From Niastella sp966212235 (lineage in GTDB: Bacteria > Bacteroidota > Bacteroidia > Chitinophagales > Chitinophagaceae), in NCBI GenBank assembly GCA_966212235.1, contig CBIHPP010000013.1, positions 236,673 through 300,672 on the forward strand: a DNA stretch of 64,000 nt. The letters run 5' to 3'. Numbering within the stretch: position 1 is the first letter of the stretch; each line of letters begins with the position of its first letter. Under the pieces are notes generated by a model. The model saw only the letters and a program-made list of their open reading frames with translations. It made no database searches and had not been told where the DNA came from. This document shows, piece by piece, positions 25,474 to 35,700 of the stretch. A program made the translations under genes and the position numbers.

Positions 25474-26727
25474 TTATTCTTTTGCAAAAGAAAATATATT
25501 GATCGTTCCATTATCATAACTGCAAACCCAGGCCTCCAGTTTATTATCATCTTCAAAAATATCCACACCTACCGGGTGACCTTTGCAGGGGAGAGAAGCC
25601 ACGCGGGTGAAGCTATTATCATTGATCTTAAAGACTTCTACTTTGTCGCTGCTATAGCAGGTCACAAATAAGAACTTATGATTTTTAGAAAGCACAATGG
25701 TACGAGGTTGTGCATGGGTATTGGCCGTAAATAATGTTTTGCGGGCTATGGGATCAATACAGGCGATTCGGGCCAGCCTGTTGTAAGACACCAATAGCCG
25801 GCCGCTGTCGGTTAATACAATATGACGTGGATTTGAGGCAACGGGTATATCCGATTCCTTTGTCCAGGTATCATTATTTATGACAGTAATGGTTGCGCCG
25901 CCCATTATGGCTACATATGATTTTTTCCGTTGGTCATCAATCACTATTCCTCTTGGTATGGCAGAAACATGGACGGTGCTCACTTTTTTTGCATAAGGGA
26001 AAGCTGCAGAATCTGTAGCTAACACGCTCACACTCTGGGAATGCCAGTTGCTAACCAATAAATGTTTGCTATCTGCTGTACGGGCAATTATTTTTGGTGT
26101 ATGGCCTGTAACAATAACCGGCACCTGTATTGAATCTTTGCTGGCAGAGCCAGCATATTCTATATAGATCTTTTTTCGTTTTACCTTAATATTTGCAGTG
26201 TCTTCCCTGTAACCAATGGCAGCTTCGGTAGGGATGGGTACAACGCTTGCTGCATTATGCAGGGAAACCCAAAGGAATCGGTCGTCATGACTCAGGCAGG
26301 CTTCTACCGGCTTTTCTTCAAAGCTTGGCATGGGTTTGTTGGTTTCATAATCCCAACCGGTACCTTCCGTCTGTTTAAATTTAAATTCCCGTTGTATCAG
26401 TCTGCTGGCCTGGTCAAATTCGTAGATGCTCATGCCTTCCAGGTTCATGGCGTATAGTTTTTTCCCCGTCTTATTAAATAAAACTGATTTTGTGCCGGGA
26501 GCAGCTTTTATGTGTTCTGTTTTCTGGAAGATCAGCCTTGTATATAGCTTTAATGAGGGGAGCGCTGCAATAGTATCCCTGTTTATGTGCTGACTCGTAT
26601 CATTTTTGTATGAAATAGGGCTGCTGTCGGTAAGAAGGCGATTAGCTAAAAGTATATCATGGGGTCCCTGGAATGCGCTACACAATGTGCATAAAAATAG
26701 GTATATGATAACCTGAAACGTTTTCAT
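25474..26727 (-). CDS. YncE-like beta-propeller protein
   Basis: 417 residues. An export signal (VIIYLFLCTLCSAFQ) precedes a propeller of YVTN/YncE type, with repeats of about 40 residues: TKSVLFNKTGKKLYAMNLEG, DRFLWVSLHNAASVVPI, SKHLLVSNWHSQSVSVLA, KKSYVAIMGGATITVIN, HKFLFVTCYSSDKVEVF and LEAWVCSYDNGTINIF. Such proteins act extracytoplasmically as binding scaffolds. It is separated from the next minus-strand gene by 312 bases holding the 86-nt element, so it is probably a separate unit from the receptor pair. Confidence 0.82.
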   Translation of the reverse strand: MKTFQVIIYLFLCTLCSAFQGPHDILLANRLLTDSSPISYKNDTSQHINRDTIAALPSLKLYTRLIFQKTEHIKAAPGTKSVLFNKTGKKLYAMNLEGMSIYEFDQASRLIQREFKFKQTEGTGWDYETNKPMPSFEEKPVEACLSHDDRFLWVSLHNAASVVPIPTEAAIGYREDTANIKVKRKKIYIEYAGSASKDSIQVPVIVTGHTPKIIARTADSKHLLVSNWHSQSVSVLATDSAAFPYAKKVSTVHVSAIPRGIVIDDQRKKSYVAIMGGATITVINNDTWTKESDIPVASNPRHIVLTDSGRLLVSYNRLARIACIDPIARKTLFTANTHAQPRTIVLSKNHKFLFVTCYSSDKVEVFKINDNSFTRVASLPCKGHPVGVDIFEDDNKLEAWVCSYDNGTINIFSFAKE

Positions 26728-26800
26728 TTTACGGGTTTTTCACCCAGTATATATGCGTCCGTTCGGTGATATATAGTCTGGATGCGGGTTTGGGGGTATA

Positions 26801-26839
26801 AAAAAAGGACAAGGCGGAAACATGTCCGCATTATCCTTT
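26801..26839 (-). terminator. Terminator of the AraC gene at 26992
   Basis: Read on the minus strand, AAAGGA...GCGGA pairs with TCCGC...TCCTTT and is followed by a run of seven T (26801-26807 as A on the plus strand). It lies 150 bases past the AraC stop and just before the YncE-like gene. Confidence 0.65.
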
Positions 26840-26991
26840 CTGGTCACCCAAAGCTACAATTTTAAAACGACTTTTAAAAGTATATAGAGCGGAATAAGTG
26901 TTGGTCTGCCATATAATCCGGTTAAATATTTTTTGTCCGGTTACCGTCTCCCTGTTTCCCGGTCTCTTTTTAATAGGAGCGGCTTATTTAG

Positions 26992-27876
26992 CTATAATAT
27001 ATCTACTGAGGTGTGTTGCTTACGGTAGTTATCGGGCGTTATACCGGTAATTTTTTTGAAGAGTTTGGAAAAATGCGGCAGGCTGCTGAAACCGGTTTGC
27101 GCAGCTATATCGGTATAGATCATATTGGTGGTAGCAATTAAATACTGGGCCCGTTCAATTCTTTTTTCATGAATATAATTCAATGGCCGTTCTCCGGTAT
27201 ATTTCATGAACTGGCGTGAAAAATAATCCTGGTGCTGATTGGCTCTTTGAGCAAGATGGGTAACCGTCAATGGCTGACTCAAATTCATTTGTATATAACT
27301 CATGGCTTCCAGCACCCTGGATGGTATTGATTGCGCGTGTTTCAATGAATTGTGATCGTCTCCCAGAAATCTCGACAATAGTTGCAGGATGATACCCTGG
27401 GTTTCCAGGTATACGGCATCACTTTGTTTGTTATTCAGGTCCTGATACTCTTTGTAATAAACATTTTTTTCATAAACCGTTGGGTTATCGGAACGATTGA
27501 TACCCCTGCCGGGGTTTATTTGAAGAATTCTTTCAACGTTCGCAATGTCAAGTGCTGAAGCCTGCACTTTGATCAGTGTGCGGTTATTCTGGAATATAGA
27601 AATGCCGTGGGGAGATTCTTCAAAGAACTGAATGAAATATTGACTTAGGCTACCGGGACAATGCATGTTGCATAAGGTGAAGCTGGGTATCATATAAATA
27701 TACCCAGGCTCCAGCTTCAATTTTTTTTCTCCGTTCGAAATGATTCCTTCCCCTTCATCAATATAATAGATGCGGTAATAGGGGCTTATCACATTCTTAT
27801 AATTCCATCTTTTAGTAAGATACACGTGGTCGACATGTAACAGGGAGAATGAATGTTTTAATAATCTTTTATTCAT
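26992..27876 (-). CDS. AraC-family transcriptional regulator
   Basis: 294 residues from ATG at 27876; an in-frame start at 27930 is possible and would abut the upstream stop exactly. The N-terminal cupin-like ligand domain (YYRIYYIDEGEGIISNGEKK, YIYMIPSFTLCNMHCPG) is followed by a C-terminal AraC double helix-turn-helix (PLTVTHLAQRANQHQDYFSRQFMKYTG and YTDIAAQTGFSSLPHFSKLFKKITG). The ligand domain is of the arabinose-binding cupin type, so a sugar is the likely but unproven effector. It follows the beta-helix lipoprotein gene on the same strand and may regulate it or the divergent GH98 gene. Confidence 0.88.
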   Translation of the reverse strand: MNKRLLKHSFSLLHVDHVYLTKRWNYKNVISPYYRIYYIDEGEGIISNGEKKLKLEPGYIYMIPSFTLCNMHCPGSLSQYFIQFFEESPHGISIFQNNRTLIKVQASALDIANVERILQINPGRGINRSDNPTVYEKNVYYKEYQDLNNKQSDAVYLETQGIILQLLSRFLGDDHNSLKHAQSIPSRVLEAMSYIQMNLSQPLTVTHLAQRANQHQDYFSRQFMKYTGERPLNYIHEKRIERAQYLIATTNMIYTDIAAQTGFSSLPHFSKLFKKITGITPDNYRKQHTSVDIL

Positions 27877-27930
27877 ACAATGCAAGCCTTGTGCAAAGTA
27901 CAAAAAAAGTCGGATTTGTATAAAACCCAA

Positions 27931-29490
27931 TTATGTTAATGGACGAATACCAATGACTACATTATCATTTGAATAGGCGCCCATATGACATGTAGCACTT
28001 GTGCCGCCGCCGTTTAAGTTTAATAAATCAACTGCTGCATTTCTGGCTGGAGAAGCTGGTTGCAATTTGCCCAAATTGGCATTCCCCCAAACAGATGATA
28101 CAAGCTGAGGATCAGACTGCAATGAAAAGTCATCAAATGCGGTGTTGGCTTGCCATTGAGCTAATGATTGCGTTCCGGTTCCGCGGGAATCGACAAATCC
28201 CCATCTTGTGTGGCCAAAACTCAGGTTATGAGATCTGCTTTGCACAGCTGCATCTGATTGACCATCGAAAGCAAAATTGAATAATGGAGCAGTACCCGTC
28301 TGTATATTATTGTGTATTCTCCAACCTGATCCCCTGGTACCCGCTCCGCCTGTTGCAGTGTGAATACCTTCTCTTTCCCTGTTCATTATTGCATTTATCA
28401 ATGTGTTATTAATAACATCAATATTGCGATGCGGATAACCTGCCTGAGCCATGCAAATTGTGAAGAAGTGCCCACCAACCTGTATATTTTGATATACCTG
28501 GTTTCTTCCTAATTCTCCAGATGTATCCATGAAGTTAACAGATCCAACAACATTGTTAAACGTGCTTGCTCTGACCAAATTGCGTCTGAACACAATACCA
28601 CCCAGTATTGGCCTGAGGGAACCTGCTCCCTTAGAGGTCAGGGCTGTTTCAACGTTATCAAAATAACAATTCTCTATTGTAATACGTCCTGTTGATGTCG
28701 TTGTATTTGCACCTTGTGGACTAAATAGCTGAACGCCCTGCTCACTACCAAATGCATTCTCTCTGCTATAATTTTCAATCCAGCAATCACTCACCAGGTT
28801 ATTCTGACAACCATTCGTACTTTCAAAACGAATGGCAGCATGGTTATTATCGGCACGTGCCTGAGGCCAGGTAGTAGGGCCACGATCAATTCTGAAGTAG
28901 GAAATTCTATTGTATTTGCCAGTGCATACAATGGGTCCTGTATCCGGGGTTGTTGGTGCAAGTGATTCAGTAATATAGAATCCATACCAATGGTGACCAG
29001 TCTCCAATCCCAAAACAGGGCATCCATAACCCTGTTGCGTTCCATTGTGTCTTAATGTGCTTCTTCCTGTAGTATTCAATGCAGCATAATTCTGTGCAAA
29101 GAATATTATTGGATTGTTTTCAGTGCCATTAGCCGAAATTCGAAAAGAAGGGTCGAATCGTTGATTTGTATTAACGCCCATATACTCACCCGGGCCGCAA
29201 CTAACTCTCCAACCTGGTTGGGCTAATCGTAATGCCTGTGCGAGCGTATAGGGATTCTCTTGAGTGCCATTTCCTGAACCAGTAGCAGTTGCGCTCACCC
29301 AATGCGTTGCTACTAAAGGTGCCACGCCGGCATTGGGGCCGGGATTTGCGCCGGGATCGTCAGGATTGTCAACATCATCATCGTCGACCCGTTCATTTGT
29401 TTTTTTGGTACATGCGTTCAGCAGTGTGGTCATTCCGGAAAAACCGATCATAACGGTCACTCCTTTCTTTAAAAACTCCTTACGTTTCAT
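27931..29490 (-). CDS. Right-handed parallel beta-helix lipoprotein (pectate-lyase-like fold)
   Basis: 519 residues. The export signal ends in a lipobox-like LLNAC (Cys27), then comes a low-complexity Asp/Pro/Gly linker (DDDDVDNPDDPGANPGPNAG) typical of surface lipoproteins. The domain begins WVSATATGSGNGTQENPYTLAQAL, the usual start of Bacteroidota right-handed beta-helix enzymes, and continues in repeated coils (NNLVSDCWIENY, GRITIENCYFDN, IDVINNTLINA). It could be a polysaccharide lyase or binding protein; no catalytic residues can be assigned with confidence. It is divergent from the GH98 gene across about 270 bases. Confidence 0.83.
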   Translation of the reverse strand: MKRKEFLKKGVTVMIGFSGMTTLLNACTKKTNERVDDDDVDNPDDPGANPGPNAGVAPLVATHWVSATATGSGNGTQENPYTLAQALRLAQPGWRVSCGPGEYMGVNTNQRFDPSFRISANGTENNPIIFFAQNYAALNTTGRSTLRHNGTQQGYGCPVLGLETGHHWYGFYITESLAPTTPDTGPIVCTGKYNRISYFRIDRGPTTWPQARADNNHAAIRFESTNGCQNNLVSDCWIENYSRENAFGSEQGVQLFSPQGANTTTSTGRITIENCYFDNVETALTSKGAGSLRPILGGIVFRRNLVRASTFNNVVGSVNFMDTSGELGRNQVYQNIQVGGHFFTICMAQAGYPHRNIDVINNTLINAIMNREREGIHTATGGAGTRGSGWRIHNNIQTGTAPLFNFAFDGQSDAAVQSRSHNLSFGHTRWGFVDSRGTGTQSLAQWQANTAFDDFSLQSDPQLVSSVWGNANLGKLQPASPARNAAVDLLNLNGGGTSATCHMGAYSNDNVVIGIRPLT

Positions 29491-29692
29491 AGCGGATATT
29501 ATTTATTGATATGATATGAATGAGTACAGGATCATGAATTCATATGTATCACATGAGAATGTGAAAACCATTCCAAATACCAGGCCAATAGTCAGGCGGC
29601 CAGCGTGTTGGTAGTTCAAACCTGGTCTTCTATATTAAACATTTGTACTATAAACTTCAACAACTGAAGCATACGGAAGCTGCACTACCTTA

Positions 29693-29700
29693 TACTTTTG
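29693..29700 (+). promoter_or_regulatory. Candidate -7 box for the GH98 gene
   Basis: TACTTTTG fits TAnnTTTG and lies 59 bases before the chosen ATG. No TTG is seen at the -33 spacing, so confidence is limited. Confidence 0.35.
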
Positions 29701-29759
29701 TCTCCGTTCTCTTTTTTGCTGATTGCTCTCTGCTAAAGAATAACGAAAGCTTAAACCAT

Positions 29760-32700
29760 ATGAAATTAAATGTACCCGTTTCAGGAACTGGCAACCCAAA
29801 GAATATACTGGCTGCCGCAATCCTGTTGTTATTAGTATTTGCGCAATTTTATACAGTAGCTCAAACTGCCAATGCACCTTTACGACGGCCGGTTTCTCCA
29901 TCCAGCCCCATGTATCTGATGCATATTGATACCTGGAACTATGCCGATCCGCAAAAGATCATCAACCTGATACCGGCAGATATTCGTCCCTATGTAGTGA
30001 TGAATATTGCACTGTCCACTTTCCATGATGTATCTCCCAGCCGTTTCAGGATTGCGGAATATGGATACGAGATTGCCAAATCATGGTTGCGGGTATGCGC
30101 CGAAAACCGGATGTGGGCCATGGTACAGGTGGCCAGCGGTGGCATGACCCAGTTTTCCGACACAGACCTTTCGATGTACGAGGAATTATATAAAAATTAT
30201 CCCAACCTGATCGGCTTCAATTATGCCGAGCAGTTCTGGGGGTTTGATGAAGCTGGCGATCCCGTATCCGCTCCATGGACAAGCCGCATCAATCATTTTG
30301 CCAATATGCTCCCACTGAGCAATAAATATGGCGGATACCTGGTAGTAAGCTGGTGTGGCAACCAGTATAGCCCTAATATCAATCCCATCGGTATGTTGAA
30401 ACGCAATCCGGCTTTTTCATCTGCCTGCCGTCAATACACCAGGAACTATATACTGTGTGAAAAGTATACCACTATATCTTATCAGCACGATATGGAAAGC
30501 CTTAGCCTGGGCGCTTACCTGTCGGGTTTTAGCGGCAACTACGGCATCCGGTATGATGATACTGGTTGGACGGATTCTACCGGTACACATACGTCTTCGA
30601 GCTTTACCATGGGCACGTATGCCACACCTTTCCTGGAACATATGATGCTGACGGGCCAAACCGTGGTGGATGGCCCTGAACTCATCTGGACCCAGTGTTT
30701 CCGGGAAACCGGTGCAATAAGTACTACCAATGGATATGCTACCCGAAACTGGCAAACCTTCCCGCAGTTTGACAATGTAAGTGTTGATCTTTTCCGGAAA
30801 GTGCTCGATGGTTCTGTTCGAATCCCCAGCCGGCAGGAGGTCATCGATCGTACTAAAATAGCGATCGTCAACAATGTGAACTCCGGCAGCAACGACGATA
30901 TCTATAGTTCGCCGGAAACATTGTTTGACGGGTTGTATCGGATGGATTCATCAGGTACTTACCAAAACAACAAGAACTTTTTCAAAAAAACGGGGCGATA
31001 CCCGACCATCCCAACAGTATACCAGTTAGCCGATGCTGCAGCCAGTACTTTTCCCGTGAAAGTGAACAAGTCAGACTATTCCACCCGCTGGCCCACTACA
31101 GTCGCTAAGGTAAATGAGTTCAACAACCTTTTTCCGGCTGAGTATACGGGTGATATTTATGCCGGTCGGCACGAAAACGGTTGGGTGGTGTACAATCCCT
31201 ACAAAACCATACAAACAGCAACCGGGCGCATTCCTTTTAAATACAACACGGCCGACAGCATGGAACTGGCCCTTTCACAATACACTGCCGGGGTTATTAA
31301 GGAAACGGCCAGCCAGTTGAAAATATACCTGAACAACTACGACAACGTAATGAACACCGGCCTGAAAACCGATGTGATCAAAATTTACGGCAGTAGTTCG
31401 CAGCCCACCTGGTCATATACCGACAGGGCCAATCACCAGGCCAGCAGCTTAACAGCAACATGGTCGGGTGGGGTATTTACATTAACCATTCAGCACAACG
31501 GTCCGCTGGATATAATCATTAACTGCGCTGGCATGGCCACCGGTCGTTTAACTTCCTTCAACCCCGCTACACTCGTAGCGCCGGACCGCCCGGCTGCATA
31601 TGCGGGCCCACGGCAATATGAAGCAGAAATTTTTGATTATAAGAACATTGGTCCTATCGTTACCAGCGGTTATTCCGGCAGCATTCGAAATTATACCGGA
31701 CAGGGGTATTTGCAATTTGGCGTCAATGCAGGGGCCGCTATCCGCAAAACAGTGAATGTATTGCAGCCCGGTACTTACCAGTTGCAAACAAGGTATGTAG
31801 TTACCGGAGGCAACATAACTACCATCGATCTGTATGTGAACGGGGTAAAAGTGAGCACGCCGGTATTTACAGTAACGGCCAATACCAGCACCTGGAATGT
31901 AAATAGCCAGGCCGTATCGCTGAACGCGGGCGCCAATACCGTTGAGTTCAGGGCTAATGCAGCTGCAGCCAATGCCTTATATTTTGATAATATCGTGGTA
32001 CTGCCGTCAACAGTTAATAAATACGATTTTGAAAATGACAGTCCAGGTACGAGCGCAACCAACCCGGCTGCCCTGGTTACCACGCTGCAATCAGGAACTG
32101 CCGGCGTAGTAACGTATGCCGATGCAGCCAGCCATACTACCCGGGCATTCAAAGGGTATTCCAACGGGGCAGTGAATGGAACCGGTGTTTTGGACCTGGA
32201 TATGTTTGCCGGCACAAATAATTACAGTATCGCCTGGAAAGAATTCGCCGGTACAGCCGGTGGCAAAAAAGGGGTTTTGCTGCGTGGGACCGCTTCGTCT
32301 ACTTATGCAACGGGCATGAAGCAGGGGTATCTTTTCCTAACTGAAAACAACAGCAATAATACGGTAACCCTGAGGCCATATATTGTCGATGCATCAGGCA
32401 TCAGTGCTCAAAGCACGTACACATCGTCGTTTACGGCGGCCGCCAATGCACCCACCTGGTATAGAGCTACTGCTTCGGGGAGTACGCTTACATTTGAGTG
32501 CTCCGCCGATAGCGTTAACTGGGAAGGAGGTACAACAGCCACATTTACCGACCATACCTATCCCGGAGGGACCTCACAGATTGTATGGGGCTTTGGAAGC
32601 AGCCATTTTTCGTGGGTAATGGATGATATAACTTATTATGCGCCCAGGCTTTCTGCCAATGTGTATGCACTGGATGGCTTCGGTTATAATGAAGGTAATG

Positions 32701-35700
32701 GCCCTTCAGCCAGCAAAACGATCAAGATCAGCGGCCAGTCACTGAAAGCAGATGTGCCTGTGGTTGCACCGGCTAACTATGAAATTTCGCTGACGGAAGC
32801 ATCGGGTTATGCCAACTCAATTACGCTGACGCGGGTTGCCGATTCCATTCCGGCAACAACTTTGTATGCTCGGCTGAAAGCCGGATTGCCAACGAACACG
32901 TATAAAGGCAGCCTTACCATAGGCGACAATGATAATACCATTAAGGTTGCGCTAACCGGCAGGGTATCTTTGTTAAAGGTGTATACGTTTACAGATGATG
33001 TAGCTTCCACATCGGCCCAAACGCCGCCTGCTGCCAATATAATGGTTGGCCCGGCCAATGGTGCCACGGCAGGGGTGGTATCTTATACAGATGCAAACGG
33101 CAATACCGGTAACTATCTAAAAGCCTATAGCGGCGGTGTAAGAAATGCTACTGCCGCACTCAACCTCGATCTGTTTCCTTCCAATGCCACGGATTATACT
33201 GTTACATGGAAGCAGGCCATTGCGGCCCCCGGTACAGGCAAAGAGTATAAGAACGGCGTATTGTTGCGGGGAACCGAACCAGCAGGAACGGCTACCACTG
33301 GTTATGTTCAGGGCTTAAAACAAGGCTACCTGTTTATTGTGTACAACCCGGGTACGGCCAATGCACAATTTAGAATTTACAGATCTACGGCTACCGGGCT
33401 TACCACCCTGGTAAATGCAAGTCCGGCCACTTTAGTTCCGGTTGCTAACCAGCCGTTATGGTACCGGGCAGGTGTATCCGGTGTCAGCCTGAAGCTGGAA
33501 TATTCCACCGATAGTATTACCTGGAACACCGGCGCCCAAACCACGGATGCAACTTCCGCCTCTTATACAAGCGGAGCTACCCAGTTTGTATGGGGCCTGG
33601 CAGCGACCAGCTATGATTTTTATATTGATAATATTACCCTGGCTTCCACGCCGCCCGCTGCAGATATTACATTGTCGCAAAGTTTATTGACCGGTTATAC
33701 ATACCAGGAAGATGCAGGCCCCTCAGCCAGCCAGTCGTTTACCATTTCTGGCGTCAGGCTTACAGATAATATCGTGGTAATGGCGCCGGCAACGTATGAA
33801 ATTTCATTAAATGGGGCCAGTGGTTATGCCGATACGCTTACCCTGCCGCATAGCAGCGGTACGCTGCTCGCTACCACCATGTATGCACGTTTGAAACAAG
33901 GCCTGGCGGCAGGCAATTACGAAGGCAATATTACTTTCAGCTATGCCAGTCAGCCGGGTGGATTCGATAAGCTTGTTACGTTAAGAGGTTCGGTTGTGAA
34001 ACCAACGATCGTGGCGGTTGCCGTAGATCCATTAACCGACCTCGATCAAATTGCCGGCGGACAGTCTGTGGTGCGTTCCTTCATTGTATCGGGCACGAAG
34101 CTTTCAGACAACCTGGCTATCACGGCGCCGGCTAATTTTGAAATTTCACTCCGGCAGGATTCAGGATACGCTGCTTCGCTTGCTCTTACTCCTGTCAATG
34201 ATAGTGTGGCGCCTGTCACTATTTATGTAAGATTGGTTGCAGGCCTCTCTGCCGGCAGTTACAGTGGTACGCTTGTGGTTAGTGCTGCCGGGGTTGAAAG
34301 CAAGCATCTTGCTGTGGGCGGAAGCGTGCTTGCCCAGGCTATGGTGAATGTTTCCACAATCGCTCTCAGCGGCCTTGGCTACAGTACCTTCACAAACATT
34401 CCTCCCATACAATCCTTCGTGGTTTGGGGACGCCCGCTGGCTGGAGATATTACCATAACAGCGCCTGCCAACTTTGAAATTTCCCGGACGGCTACCAGCA
34501 GCTTCAGCGCTGCCTTTACGCTGCCCATGAGTAACGGAAGGGTAGATTCTACCATTGTATTTATCCGGTTGAAAGAAGATCTACCGGAGAATGATTATCA
34601 CGGCGATGTGATGATTACATCCAGCCAGGCAATTAACCGGTTGATAACCGTTAGTGGTACTATAAGTTCAAACAGGATCTATGATTTTACAGGGGATGCG
34701 CCGTCAACAACCCCACAAACACCGCCTGCGGCAGCTATAAGTGTGGGCACTGCTAACGGTGCAACAGCCGGCGTGGTTTCATACACGGATGCCGGTTCAG
34801 GTATGAGCAACCGCTTCAGGGGCTATTCAGGTGGAGCAAGAAACGCCACAGGGGCCATGAACCTTGACCTGTTCCCCGGCGATGCCACGGATTATTCTGT
34901 TACCTGGAAGCAATCTGTAGCTTCAAATGTCGATTATAAAGTGGGTGTTTTATTAAGGGGCAATACACCGGAAGGCACGGCTACCACCGGTTATGTACAG
35001 GGTATCAGGCAGGGCTATTTGTTTATTGTATATACTGCGAAAGGAGCCACTACGCCATATACACAGTTCAGAATATACCGGTCCACGGCTGCTACGAACC
35101 TGCCGGTCTATGTAAATAACCAGGTAAATGGTCTTAATCCGGCTATTGGGCAGAATATGTGGTACAGAGCTTCTGTCGTGGGCTCCAATCCTGTTAATCT
35201 GAAGTTTGAATATTCTGTCGACAGTACCATATGGATAACCGCAGCTACCGCTACAGATGCATCAGCTACACCTTCCCTTTCAGGTTCCACTCAGTTGGTA
35301 TGGGGTTTAGGTTCGCCGAGTTTCAATTTCTTCCTGGATGATATTACTTACAGGTCATTGGTACCTGTTACCCAGACGGTGGTTTTAGCGCCCATACCGG
35401 CAAAAACGATGGGCGATACAGCCTTTCAACTGCAGGCTACAGCTTCATCCGGTAGGCCCATTGTATTCAGCAGCAGTGATACTATGGTTGCAAAAGTATC
35501 GGGTGATTGGGTGCATATGATAAAGAAAGGTACAGCAACGTTTATTGCCACACAGCCCGGAGATGATGTATTGATCCCTGCTTCCGACTCTGCGCTGCTA
35601 ATCGTGTATGGCAGGCCTCAGCATGTACAATTCGACAGTATTGCACCTAAACTGATCGGAGATACCGCTTTTGCGCTGGTGGCAATTGCCAGCTCAGGTT

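Noticed and set aside
29643..29759. Upstream in-frame start adding 39 residues to the GH98 protein
   Set aside because: It would place a Cys/Phe-rich stretch ahead of a good signal peptide that begins at the ATG at 29760.
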